From the IMG/VR virus record IMGVR_UViG_3300045044_000104, positions 1-28,236 of that record: a DNA stretch of 28,236 bases; one strand, given 5' to 3'. Below, piece after piece: positions 15,362 to 23,567 of the stretch. A program made the translations under genes and the position numbers. The notes under the pieces are model-generated. The model had not been told where the DNA came from, searched no databases, and saw only the letters and a list, made by a program, of their open reading frames with translations. This DNA comes from a virus. How positions within the stretch are numbered: position 1 is the first letter of the stretch; every line of letters begins with the position of its first letter.

Positions 15362-17164
15362 ATGCCGACTTACACGCCCTATACCGGTGACTATTCGACC
15401 TTCGGCGAGGACCCCGGCGGCTGGCACTTCTTCCTCGACGCGGTCAATCCGAATACGCCCGTGCCAGGGAGCCCGTCGCCGTCGACCACGCCGCCCGGCC
15501 GTGGCGGCGTCCTCGGCGGCGACGATCCCGGTACTCAGTACCTGAATACGCTGTTCGGCCGCGGCGGCAGCGGCGGCTCCAGCTTCGGCGCCGGCCGGGC
15601 CGGCGTCGGGCAGCAGGAAGCCAACCGCATGAGCGCCGGCTTCGCGCCCGCGAGCTTCGGCAACATCGCGCGCGCCATCGGCAACGCCTTCGGCGTCACG
15701 ACCGGGACGCTCTCGCCCGCCGGCCTGCTCGGGCTCGGCATGCAGGCGACCGGGATCAAGACCGGGCTGCCCGGCATGGGGATCAAGAGCATGGTCGGCT
15801 GGAGCGGCTACGATGCCGACCTGCAGGCGGCGGTCGACGCCGGCCGCATGTACGAGTCGGAAGCGCAGCGCGAGCAAGGCATGCGCAACGTCGCCCGCTC
15901 GGCGCAGAACGCCATCGCCAGCGGTGTTGGGATGCATGTCGGCCACCCGAGCGGCGCCATCAGCGACGGGGGCGGCGGCGGCGGCCCGTTCGGCGGCGGT
16001 GGCGGCGATGCCTTCGGGCGGGCCTCGGAGCACGGTCCGGCCGGCGAGGCCGGCGGCCCGCGCTCGGGCATGGCCGCGCGCGGCGGCTTGGTCCGCGGGG
16101 GTGCTCTCAGCGGGCACGCGCGGCGCGTCGCTGCGGCCGGCGAGGGCGGCGACAGCGAGCTTGTGCATATGAACAAGGGAGAGCTGGACGCGCTTGCCGC
16201 CAAGTGGGGCGAGCCGGATGTGAACCCGCACACCGGGCTGCCGTCGTTCAACATCTTCAAGAAGCTGAAAAACATCATCCCATTCGTGGCACCGGCCGTC
16301 AGTGCCGCTTTGCCGGGCCTGGGAGCGTACGTGGGCGATGCTCTCGGTATCGGCTCTACCTGGGGTGGGGCGCTCACCAGCGGCGTTCTGGGAACCGCCC
16401 TAGGGGCTTTGAGCGGGGGTGCCAAGGGGGCGTTGACGTCGGGGCTGCTCGGAGCCGGGGCCGGGGCGCTGATGCCACAGCTTCTGCCGGGCAACCCAAA
16501 TCAGCCGTTCGCGCCGTTCGGTGGCACTGCTGGCGCGCTTGGGACGGTGCCGCTGGCGCCGCATGGCGGCGCCGGGGCCGGGCCCAACCCGGCGGCGGCG
16601 CTGGCGGCGACGGCCGCCAGCCCGTCCGGTGGTGGGGCCTCGAAGGCGGCCGGGCAGTCGACCATGAGCTTGGTCATGCCGGCGCTGCTCGGGCTTGGCG
16701 CGCTGGGCGCGCTCGGCGGCGGTGGTGGCAAGGAGACAAAGGGGGGGACACCGACGCCGCCAAAGGGCTTCAGCGACCCGCTGCAAACCCTTCCATTCGA
16801 TCAGAAAGCGATCGACCTGAACCCGGACACCGACTGGTACACGATCGGCGAGCATCCGAACGACATCGCCTCCGGGCAGGGCATGTTCTTCCAGCATCCG
16901 GTCGGCTTCTATCAGGACGGCGGCGCCGTCGATGGCGATGGCGATGGCCAGTCCGACGACGTGCCGGCGATGCTCAGCGACGGCGAGTACGTCGTGCCCG
17001 CCGACGTCGTCTCCAATCTCGGGTCAGGATCAAATGATGCGGGTGCCGGCCACCTCGACCGGATGGTCAAGAACGTGCGCCGTCACCGCGGCCGGGCCAT
17101 GGCCAGGGGCAAGTTCCCGCCCGCCGCCAAGGGCGCCCTCGACTACATGCGGAGTGCAGCATGA
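15362..17164 (+). CDS. Gly/Ala-rich internal virion (ejection) protein
   Basis: 600 aa, with no clear ribosome binding site upstream of ATG 15362. N-terminal part is Gly/Pro-rich. Near residue 240 it has MAARGGLVRGGALSGH, and near 269 HMNKGELDALAAKWGEPDVN followed by GLPSFNIFKKLKN, a segment recurring in phage internal proteins. Residues ~300-375 are hydrophobic and Gly/Ala-rich (GALTSGVLGTALGALSGGAK), able to insert in membrane. Residues 524-533 read DGDGDGQSDD, a DxDxDGxxDD calcium-loop pattern, followed by VPAMLSDGEYVVPADVVS, a known phage motif that usually precedes HLDxMV as here. Likely ejected with DNA. The stop overlaps the next ATG (ATGA). Confidence 0.65.
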   Translation: MPTYTPYTGDYSTFGEDPGGWHFFLDAVNPNTPVPGSPSPSTTPPGRGGVLGGDDPGTQYLNTLFGRGGSGGSSFGAGRAGVGQQEANRMSAGFAPASFGNIARAIGNAFGVTTGTLSPAGLLGLGMQATGIKTGLPGMGIKSMVGWSGYDADLQAAVDAGRMYESEAQREQGMRNVARSAQNAIASGVGMHVGHPSGAISDGGGGGGPFGGGGGDAFGRASEHGPAGEAGGPRSGMAARGGLVRGGALSGHARRVAAAGEGGDSELVHMNKGELDALAAKWGEPDVNPHTGLPSFNIFKKLKNIIPFVAPAVSAALPGLGAYVGDALGIGSTWGGALTSGVLGTALGALSGGAKGALTSGLLGAGAGALMPQLLPGNPNQPFAPFGGTAGALGTVPLAPHGGAGAGPNPAAALAATAASPSGGGASKAAGQSTMSLVMPALLGLGALGALGGGGGKETKGGTPTPPKGFSDPLQTLPFDQKAIDLNPDTDWYTIGEHPNDIASGQGMFFQHPVGFYQDGGAVDGDGDGQSDDVPAMLSDGEYVVPADVVSNLGSGSNDAGAGHLDRMVKNVRRHRGRAMARGKFPPAAKGALDYMRSAA

Positions 17165-17349
17165 GCGTCATCATCACGCTTCTCATCATCCTGCTCGTGG
17201 CCGTGATCGCCTTCTACATCGTCAATCAACTGCCGTTCGAGGCGCAGCTCAAGAATGTGATCATGATGATCGTCGGCGTGATCATCCTGATCGCGCTGCT
17301 CTACCAGCTGCTGCCGTTGGCCGGGGTGCATCTGAACCTGCCGCAGTAA
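17161..17349 (+). CDS. Two-TM small membrane protein, holin-like
   Basis: 62 aa with two hydrophobic helices, residues ~3-23 (IITLLIILLVAVIAFYIVNQ) and ~33-51 (VIMMIVGVIILIALLYQLL), joined by a short polar loop (PFEAQLKN). The layout resembles the small Thivi_2564-type phage membrane proteins. It is ATGA-coupled between two ejection-protein genes, unlike a usual lysis cassette, so it could instead help ejection proteins cross the inner membrane. Holin function is only inferred. Confidence 0.65.
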   Translation: MSVIITLLIILLVAVIAFYIVNQLPFEAQLKNVIMMIVGVIILIALLYQLLPLAGVHLNLPQ

Positions 17350-17358
17350 GGCTTTGCC

Positions 17359-18564
17359 ATGGCTAGTACGCTCGACTTCCTGTTCCAGGGCTCGCCGCCG
17401 AAGTCGGTGACCACCTACGGCTCGTCCACCGTGGGCCTGCCGCAGTGGTACAACGACTACATCCAAGGCCTCGCCAACCGCGCCAACACAGTCGCCGGAG
17501 CGCCCTATCAGGCCTACACCGGCCCGCGTGTGGCGCCGCTGACGCCGGATCAGCAAGCGGCCTTCCAGACGACCCGCGATGCCGCCGGCAACTGGCAGCC
17601 GATGCTCAATCAGGCGGCCGGCACGCTCGGGACCGGCGGCGCCCTCGCCTACGGCGCCGGCACCACGACGACGCCGCAGGTGATCAACCAGTACATGAAC
17701 CCGTACATGGATGCGGTCACCAATCGCATCGCGCAGCTGGGCACGCGCAATCTGCAGGAGAACATCCTCCCCGGCATCAACGCGACGTTCACCGGGGCCG
17801 GGCAGTTCGGCGGCTCGCGCAATCAGGAATTCACCAGCCGCGCGATCCGCGACACCGCCAACGAGATCGCCGGCCAGCAAGCAGGCGCGCTCGCCTCCGG
17901 CTATGCGCAGGCCCAGGGGGCAGCCGGCGCCGACCTGTCGCGGATGCTGGGAGCCGGTGGTGCGCTGGCCGGCATGGCGGGCCAGTACGGCGCGCTTGCC
18001 GGCCAGCAGCAATCGCAGTCGCTGCGCGATGCTGCTGCCCTCGAAGCGATCGGCCAGGAGCAGCAGCAACAGCAGCAGCAGAACCTCGACGTCGCCTACA
18101 ACCAGTTCCTCGAAGAGCGCGGCTGGCCGCAGGCGGAGACGAGCTGGATGTCCGGCATCCTGCGCGGGCAGCAATTGCCGACGACGACGACCCAGACACA
18201 GACCGGACCGGCCTCTTATTACAATCCGTCGCTGGCGCAGATGCTGATCGGCGGCGGGGCGACACTCGCCGGGCTCGGCGGCACCAGCGGTCTCAGCAAC
18301 TTGCTCGGCTTCCAGCAGGGCGGCGCCGTCTCGGCATCGGATGTGGCTCCGGGCGCGATCGCCTCGCCGAACCGGATGCCGAAGGTGGCGGCCAAGAACA
18401 AGCTGGCGAAGGCGGTCTATTCTGGCCCCGCTGATCCGACGCGAGCGATCATGAAGCCGGCCCATGCGCGCACCGAGAAGGATCGCATGGCGATCCGCAA
18501 GGTGGCGCTCGGCGCGGGCGGCAACTATGGCGCCGGGGCGCTGACGTTCCGGCAGGCGGCATAA
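17359..18564 (+). CDS. Internal virion/DNA ejection protein
   Basis: 401 aa. Residues ~113-160 (NQYMNPYMDAVTNRI, then GAGQFGGSRNQEFTSRAI) match a motif pair found in putative internal/ejection proteins of many phages (NPYxxxV ... FGGSR). The region after it is helical and Ala/Gln-rich, with a run of Gln near residue 233 encoded by CAG/CAA repeats. Residues ~295-330 are Gly-rich and end in GFQQGGAVSASD, a GGAV motif shared with both neighbouring ejection proteins. The C-terminus is basic. Starts 9 nt after the membrane-protein stop; the next gene starts 1 nt after its own stop. Confidence 0.65.
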   Translation: MASTLDFLFQGSPPKSVTTYGSSTVGLPQWYNDYIQGLANRANTVAGAPYQAYTGPRVAPLTPDQQAAFQTTRDAAGNWQPMLNQAAGTLGTGGALAYGAGTTTTPQVINQYMNPYMDAVTNRIAQLGTRNLQENILPGINATFTGAGQFGGSRNQEFTSRAIRDTANEIAGQQAGALASGYAQAQGAAGADLSRMLGAGGALAGMAGQYGALAGQQQSQSLRDAAALEAIGQEQQQQQQQNLDVAYNQFLEERGWPQAETSWMSGILRGQQLPTTTTQTQTGPASYYNPSLAQMLIGGGATLAGLGGTSGLSNLLGFQQGGAVSASDVAPGAIASPNRMPKVAAKNKLAKAVYSGPADPTRAIMKPAHARTEKDRMAIRKVALGAGGNYGAGALTFRQAA

Positions 18565-18565
18565 C

Positions 18566-20863
18566 ATGGCACGCGGTGCAGGACTGGGCGCGATCAGCGC
18601 CTTCGGCGCATCTCCCTCGTTCGGCGGCATGCGCGGACGCGCGGCGCGGCCGGTGACGATCGGGGGCGGGGCCGGCGTCGTGCAGCCAATGCTGAAGGCC
18701 CCTGTGACTCCCGGGCTCGGGCCGTTGAACAAGAAGGGGCAGGCGCGGCTGCCGTCGAACATGAGCGGACTCACGGCGACGAAGCTGGGCGGTCTCGGCG
18801 CGGTGATGCGGCGCGGGCGCAACCCGTTCTTCAAGAAAATGACGCCGTTTCAGGAAGGCGGCGCGGTCGATGGGAGCGTCGATCCAGAAGAGTACGCACG
18901 GCTGCAGGAAGAGCTGGATCAGGCGGCCCGGGATCAGCAGGACTCGGCGGATGCCGCGAGCGCCAGTGCCGACACAAGTGGTGGTGGTGCAATCGACGCC
19001 ATGGCGCCGACCGGACCCGCTATCAGTGGTGGTGCGCTGAACAAGCTGTGGTCGGACGCGCAGCAGAAGCAGGAAGCGCTCCGCGTCGCGCGCGAGAACC
19101 TGATGGCCTCCTACCAGAATCCGCAGCATCCTAACTTCAACCCGGCGCTCGTCCAGTTCGGCCTCGCGATGATGGGGCCGACGCGCGGCGGCACGCTGGG
19201 CGAGGCGTTCTCGCGCGCCGGCCAGGAAGCGATCCCGGTGTGGCAGCAGGAGCAGCGGCAGCGTGACGCCATGAAGCTCGGCGCCGAGCGGCTCGGTGTG
19301 CAGATGACGGAGGACGAGGCCAAGTTCGCGCAGGACGCGTTCAAGACTGCGGTCACGAACAATGCCAGGGTTGCGGCGGCGCAGGCGCGGCAGTCACAGG
19401 TGGGTTTGCCGGCAATCGCCAAGGACACCAATTACCTGAACTGGCTCGACAGCCCGGAAGCGGCGGCGCAGATGTCGCCGCAGCAGATCACCTACGCGAA
19501 GCGCGCAGTGCAGGCCGATATCGCCAAGCGCACGCATATTGGCGGCGGCGCGGGCGCGGGCGGCGATATCTGGACCGTAGCGCCGAACTACGACACCGGA
19601 CAAAAAGGCGCCCCGCCGGTCCAGAGTCCGGTAAGCGTTGGGCCCATGACGACGCGCGGTGGTGGTGGTGGTGGTGGCGGTGCGATTCCAGCTCCGACAC
19701 CAGCCCCAGCACCCGCACCACCGCCCGTTCCAGTCGCCGCTGCCAAAGCGCCAACCGCAACGCTCGCATCGGCCGCTGCGCCACCGGCCGCGGCCGCACC
19801 GGCAGCGCCGCCAGTTGCGCCGCCAGCCGCCGCCGCACCGCCGGCTGCTGCCGCACCAGCAACGCCGCCGCCGGTTGCGCCGCCGGCAGGCGGTCCTGGC
19901 GTTCCCGCCACAGCGCCGGATCAGAACACCGCCGCCCAGGTCGCGGCAGCGACCCCGGATGTGATCGCCAAGATGCCACTGGAGGACCTGTCCAAGCTGT
20001 ACGCAAATAAGCCCTATCTGTCCGATGCGCAGAAGACGGCGGCCCGCAATCGTTGGCTGCAGCTCGGGCAGCCGAGTATGGCGGTCGATCAAGCCACGGC
20101 GGCAGCCAAGCCGCCAGCTGCTGCGGCGGCGGCGCCGGCTGCAGCACCGACCGCGGGTCCGACCGCGCTGCCGGCGCAGGCCAAGCCCGGTCAACTGTTC
20201 ACACCGCAGAACGATTTCGAGAAGCAATGGGCACCGGACGGCTACGTGGTCGAGCCCCTGGGCCGGATGCCGGTCATCAACAAGCCGCTCGGCGCCGCCT
20301 ACATGACCAATGATCCGATCGCGCGGCGCGCGGCCTATACCGACTCGGTGAAGGAGATCATCGCCAATCAGAAGGATGCGCGCGGCGCCACCTCGAACCG
20401 CGCGCTCATCAAAGAATTCATATCCATGTCAGACAAGATGCCATCAACTGGCACTCTGACCCCCTATTTCGCCAAGTTCGGCAATATCATGCAGAACCTG
20501 ACCGGCTACGACCTGAGCGGCACCCGCTTCGATCCGAACCTGCCGGATGCGATGTACGCGATCACCAATAAGATGATGCTCGACTTCATGAACGGCCGCC
20601 TCTCGACCGGTGTGTCGGATGCCGACCGCGTCGCCGTCACGTCGATGCTGCCACAGGTCACGATGACGAAGACCGGCGCCCGCCTCGTCGGCAAGCTGCT
20701 CGATACGATGGAAGAGCGGCGTGCCAACATCGCCAACGTCGAGAACTATTATCTCCAGCATGTGAAGGGCGATCTCATGGGCGCCCAGCAATACGCGCTG
20801 CAATGGGCGAATCTCAATCCGATGATCCCCGATACGGACGCCTTCCTGAAATCGGTGCAGTAG
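18566..20863 (+). CDS. Large internal virion (ejection) protein with Pro/Ala linkers
   Basis: 765 aa. N-terminal basic, Gly-rich region, then PFQEGGAVDGSVD near residue 95 (the same GGAV motif as in the two preceding large proteins), a helical, Gln-rich segment (~105-300), and a low-complexity Pro/Ala linker (~373-450), with a second Ala-rich stretch near 510-535. The C-terminal ~200 residues are a folded helical domain (LIKEFISMSDKMPSTGTLTP; YAITNKMMLDFMNGRLSTGV; VENYYLQHVKGD), a layout seen at the ends of phage ejection-type proteins. The start is 1 nt after the previous stop; the next gene starts directly after its stop. Role as an ejection protein is inferred. Confidence 0.65.
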   Translation: MARGAGLGAISAFGASPSFGGMRGRAARPVTIGGGAGVVQPMLKAPVTPGLGPLNKKGQARLPSNMSGLTATKLGGLGAVMRRGRNPFFKKMTPFQEGGAVDGSVDPEEYARLQEELDQAARDQQDSADAASASADTSGGGAIDAMAPTGPAISGGALNKLWSDAQQKQEALRVARENLMASYQNPQHPNFNPALVQFGLAMMGPTRGGTLGEAFSRAGQEAIPVWQQEQRQRDAMKLGAERLGVQMTEDEAKFAQDAFKTAVTNNARVAAAQARQSQVGLPAIAKDTNYLNWLDSPEAAAQMSPQQITYAKRAVQADIAKRTHIGGGAGAGGDIWTVAPNYDTGQKGAPPVQSPVSVGPMTTRGGGGGGGGAIPAPTPAPAPAPPPVPVAAAKAPTATLASAAAPPAAAAPAAPPVAPPAAAAPPAAAAPATPPPVAPPAGGPGVPATAPDQNTAAQVAAATPDVIAKMPLEDLSKLYANKPYLSDAQKTAARNRWLQLGQPSMAVDQATAAAKPPAAAAAAPAAAPTAGPTALPAQAKPGQLFTPQNDFEKQWAPDGYVVEPLGRMPVINKPLGAAYMTNDPIARRAAYTDSVKEIIANQKDARGATSNRALIKEFISMSDKMPSTGTLTPYFAKFGNIMQNLTGYDLSGTRFDPNLPDAMYAITNKMMLDFMNGRLSTGVSDADRVAVTSMLPQVTMTKTGARLVGKLLDTMEERRANIANVENYYLQHVKGDLMGAQQYALQWANLNPMIPDTDAFLKSVQ

Positions 20864-23140
20864 ATGGCCGACGTCGATCCGTTCACCGATCAGCCGGTCC
20901 CCGGAACCGATCAAGCCGCCGCACCAACGGCGCCGCCCGCGGCGCCGGCAACCGATCCGTTCACCGATCAGCCGTTGACACCACAGGGCACGCCGCAGGC
21001 GGTGCCGGTCATGATGCAATCGATGGGCGAGGCGGCGAAGGACTTCTACAAGAAGGCGGTCACGACCGCCCAGATGGGCATTTCCGGACTGCTCGGCATC
21101 CCGCACGAAATCGCCGACTGGCTCGGCCCGAGCCAGACACTCAAGCGCATCGAGGAGAACAAGAAGGCCGGCCTCCCCACGCACGACTTCCTGCTGGAGA
21201 TGCTGGGCGAGGACGGCGATCTCGCGACGCATCCGCCGCCGACCGTGCCGGCCAGCGTGCCGCCGCATTTGTGGACCAGCAAAGAAGCGCAGGCGGCGAT
21301 CACAAAGGCCTTCCCCGATCTTCCTTACGAGGTGGCCACAACGCCGACCGGGCGGGTGCTGCAGGCCGGTGGGGCCGGCGCCATCGCGGGCGCCCCCTTC
21401 GGTGCCTTCGGCGGATTCCGCGGTCTCATGCTCGGGATGCTGGCCGGTGGCGAGACCTCGGCGGCGGCCCAGACGGCCGCCGAGAACAACGCCTCGCCGT
21501 TCGTCCAGAACATGGTCTCGTCGCTGATGCCGTTTGCTACCGCCGCCACGGCCGGCCTCGGCGGCCTCGCCATGCCGTCGCCCAACCGGGCGCTGGCGCG
21601 CACGCTGGCCGATGTGTCGGAGGCGGAGTGGCAGCGCGCCGCCGAGACCTTCCGGATGGCGCAACAGCAGGGCCAGCGAACCACATGGTCGGAGGCCTTG
21701 AACGAGGCGACGCACGGCCGCCTCAAAGGGCTGGCGGCTTTGCAGCGCGTCGCCGAGACGACGCCGGGCGGCGCCGAGGTCATGGGGCCGATCATGGCCG
21801 GGCGGCAACCGGGCAACCGCGCCGCCTTCTTCCGCCAGACCGCCGCCATGCCCGGCGCCCAGCCGGGCCAGGAGACGATCGACGTTCCGACGATGCTGAA
21901 GAACGCCGCGGTGCGGACTGTCGGCCAAGCCTATCACGACCTGCGCGCCGTGACGCGGCCGGCCTACGAAGCGGCGGCGAATGAGACCGTCGATCCCGGC
22001 GCCTTGCGCGCCATCACCGATCGGGTCGATGACCTCATCAATAATGCCTCGACCAACAGCGAACGGGCCGTGCTGCAGAACTTCCGCAACGACTTTACGG
22101 ATACGCCGGCCCAGCCGGCGGCGACGCAAGTCCAGGGGATGCAGCGCGTCACCACGCCGGCCCAGCCGGAGACGCTGAAGACCGACATCGGCCGGCTCGA
22201 CGGCCTGCGCAAGCAGTGGCGTAACCGCATCGCGCTTGCCGATCAGGGAACGCAGCCGGGGGTGCCACAGCCGGGACAGGGCGGGCTCGATGTGGCGCCG
22301 CTCGATGCGGCCGTGGCTGCCAAGCTCACGCCGATCGTCAATCAAGTGCGCGACCTGATGACGAACACGAGCCAGATTTACGCCTATGCGCGCGCCTATC
22401 ACCAAGCGACTCTGGAGGGGGTGATCAAGCCGATGCTGCGCGGCCCGATCGGCGCGCTCGCCGAGGAGGGCGGCATCGGGGCGCCGACGCTGAAGGGCCA
22501 GCGCAGCATCATCATGCCGACCGGCGAGCAGCAGAACCTCGATGCACAGACCATACGCACCGTGGCGCAGCAATTGCAGCGGAACGATCCCAGCGGGCAG
22601 GCGCTCTCGAAGTGGGTGCGGCAGAACCTGGAGTCGCAGTTCGACTTCATGGACCGCGATGTTGGCTCGAAGGGGGAGTGGACCGGGGCCAAGTTCGCCG
22701 ATCGGGTGCTCGGCGGTCCGGGGATGCAGCGGGCCAATGTGAACGCATTGCTCGAAAGTCTGCCGAACGGGGCGGCGATCGCCGAGGGGATGCGCAACTT
22801 CTTCCGCATCTTGCATGCACAGTCCTTCCGCGAGCCGAGTGCGGCCGAGGGGGCGGCGGCGATGGGGCAGGCGAAGGAGGAGCTGGAAGCGGGGCGGCTG
22901 CCGCTGACGACCTTCAAGCCGGCGAGTGTCTTGCGGCAACGGATCGACCGCTGGCGTTATCGGGTGAATGCGCGGACGTTGGCGAACATGCTGACCGATC
23001 CGAACATGGAGCGGCAATTACGGCAGCTCTCGGGGATATCGCCTTACAGCAATCAGGCGCGGACGATCTTGCTGTCGATGCTGGGCGCGCAGGCGGCGAC
23101 GGACAATCCGCCGGTGCCTACAGCAGGTGAAGGACCATAG
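20864..23140 (+). CDS. Large internal virion/ejection protein
   Basis: 758 aa, starting on the base after the previous stop. It opens with two copies of DPFTDQP separated by an Ala/Pro linker. Residues ~168-196 form a Gly/Ala-rich hydrophobic stretch (GGAGAIAGAPFGAFGGFRG and on) that could insert in membrane. The rest is long helical sequence with RRP-free, Gln/Arg-rich coils and a C-terminal part (LANMLTDPNMERQLRQLS, NQARTILLSMLGAQA) typical of phage proteins annotated as ejection or tape-measure-like. With no long-tail genes seen, the ejection role is more likely. Last gene of the virion block; its 3' end overlaps a - strand gene by 23 nt. Confidence 0.65.
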   Translation: MADVDPFTDQPVPGTDQAAAPTAPPAAPATDPFTDQPLTPQGTPQAVPVMMQSMGEAAKDFYKKAVTTAQMGISGLLGIPHEIADWLGPSQTLKRIEENKKAGLPTHDFLLEMLGEDGDLATHPPPTVPASVPPHLWTSKEAQAAITKAFPDLPYEVATTPTGRVLQAGGAGAIAGAPFGAFGGFRGLMLGMLAGGETSAAAQTAAENNASPFVQNMVSSLMPFATAATAGLGGLAMPSPNRALARTLADVSEAEWQRAAETFRMAQQQGQRTTWSEALNEATHGRLKGLAALQRVAETTPGGAEVMGPIMAGRQPGNRAAFFRQTAAMPGAQPGQETIDVPTMLKNAAVRTVGQAYHDLRAVTRPAYEAAANETVDPGALRAITDRVDDLINNASTNSERAVLQNFRNDFTDTPAQPAATQVQGMQRVTTPAQPETLKTDIGRLDGLRKQWRNRIALADQGTQPGVPQPGQGGLDVAPLDAAVAAKLTPIVNQVRDLMTNTSQIYAYARAYHQATLEGVIKPMLRGPIGALAEEGGIGAPTLKGQRSIIMPTGEQQNLDAQTIRTVAQQLQRNDPSGQALSKWVRQNLESQFDFMDRDVGSKGEWTGAKFADRVLGGPGMQRANVNALLESLPNGAAIAEGMRNFFRILHAQSFREPSAAEGAAAMGQAKEELEAGRLPLTTFKPASVLRQRIDRWRYRVNARTLANMLTDPNMERQLRQLSGISPYSNQARTILLSMLGAQAATDNPPVPTAGEGP
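20875..20974 (+). repeat. 22-bp direct repeat encoding DPFTDQP twice
   Basis: Exact 22-nt copies occur at 20875-20896 and 20953-20974, separated by an Ala/Pro-coding spacer. Both are in frame and encode (x)DPFTDQP at the N-terminus of the large ejection protein. Nucleotide identity suggests recent duplication or selection on the peptide, for example as a docking or processing motif. Confidence 0.8.
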
Positions 23141-23354
23141 AGAGCAGCAGGATCGCGAGTCCGGCGAAGCCGCACAGCAGGATTGCCGCCCACAGGATGG
23201 CGCCGAGCCCGGCGATCGCTTCGGCCCAGAAGGTGAGAAGGCTGGGGCGCAGCCGGCGCGGTGTCATCAGCCGTTCGGCGACGATGAGGACGGGCAGCGC
23301 CGCGAGGGTGGCGAGGGCGGTCCAAACGACGATGGCGGCGAGGGTCGAGGCCAT
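23118..23354 (-). CDS. Small two-TM membrane protein, holin-like
   Basis: 78 aa on the - strand from ATG 23354; ATG 23363 and TTG 23390 in frame would lengthen it. Two hydrophobic helices at residues ~4-26 (TLAAIVVWTALATLAALPVL) and ~49-76 (LGAILWAAILLCGFAGLAIL and on) flank a basic loop TPRRLRP, giving class-II-holin-like topology. The opposite strand here is very polar and not credible as coding. No Shine-Dalgarno is visible, but TTGTAT and TATATG boxes lie so that transcription would start at or near the ATG. It is the only credible - strand gene and converges with the virion operon. It could still be a chance ORF. Confidence 0.5.
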   Translation of the reverse strand: MASTLAAIVVWTALATLAALPVLIVAERLMTPRRLRPSLLTFWAEAIAGLGAILWAAILLCGFAGLAILLLSMVLHLL

Positions 23355-23390
23355 AATACGCATATAGCGTGCGATGCGTAGCCAATACAA
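23355..23390 (-). promoter_or_regulatory. Putative leftward promoter giving a leaderless start
   Basis: Reading the - strand, TTGTAT (23390-23385), 18 nt, TATATG (23366-23361), 6 nt, then ATG at 23354. The TTG box is 36 nt from the start codon. The -10 hexamer matches TATAAT at four of six positions. No ribosome binding site lies between. Confidence 0.45.
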
Positions 23391-23401
23391 GATAGCAGGG
23401 T

Positions 23402-23429
23402 TTATTCCCCGGTATTCCCGTTATCCCCA
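23402..23429 (+). repeat. Phased TAT(T)CCC repeats, one DnaA-box-like
   Basis: TATTCCCC (23403), TATTCCCG (23413) and TTATCCCCA (23421-23429) follow one another at about 10-nt steps. The last differs from the DnaA box TTATCCACA at one position. Related 9-mers TTGTCCCCA (23549-23557) and TTATCCCTA (23560-23568) lie 11 nt apart upstream of the HTH gene. These may be operators or origin elements. Confidence 0.4.
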
Positions 23430-23450
23430 ACGATATAACAAATCTCGTAT

Positions 23451-23468
23451 CTGCATCTTTTGATGCAG
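23451..23468. promoter_or_regulatory. Perfect inverted repeat, candidate operator
   Basis: CTGCATC-TTTT-GATGCAG: two 7-nt perfect arms around a 4-nt T loop, in the AT-richer region about 100 nt upstream of the HTH gene and between the divergent starts. No T-run follows, so it is more likely a dimer-binding site than a terminator. Confidence 0.5.
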
Positions 23469-23520
23469 GTTCATGTCGACCATTCTGCCTTGGCCCGGCG
23501 GGCTCTGCTTCGGTCCGCCA

Positions 23521-23567
23521 TAAAAAAATTTCTTGCCTTTCCCATCGGTTGTCCCCATCTTATCCCT
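23521..23567 (+). promoter_or_regulatory. Putative leaderless promoter of the HTH gene with A-tract
   Basis: A 12-mer TAAAAAAATTTC (23521-23532) abuts a TTGCCT box (23533-23538) that lies exactly 35 nt before the ATG at 23568. Seventeen nt downstream is CATCTT, a weak -10. No ribosome binding site lies before the ATG. Both the 12-mer and the TTGCCT box recur upstream of the helicase gene. Confidence 0.5.

Noticed and set aside
18055-18090. CAG/CAA repeat as a microsatellite
   Set aside because: It is an in-frame Gln run of an Ala/Gln-rich ejection protein, ordinary for the family.
17143-18834. 563-aa open frame on the - strand
   Set aside because: Opposite two supported + genes; Arg-rich, no motif, no ribosome binding site.
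20444-23017. 857-aa open frame on the - strand
   Set aside because: It lies opposite a well-supported + strand ejection-type gene; the translation is Arg/His-rich low complexity without domains, as expected for an antisense frame in GC-rich DNA.
23127-23381. 84-aa + strand frame after the last virion gene
   Set aside because: Highly charged, low-complexity translation with GTG start; the complementary strand encodes a better two-TM protein.
23460-23567. Upstream in-frame extension of the HTH gene
   Set aside because: It would cover the A-tract, TTGCCT box and part of the palindrome, and its residues look non-protein-like compared with the HTH part.
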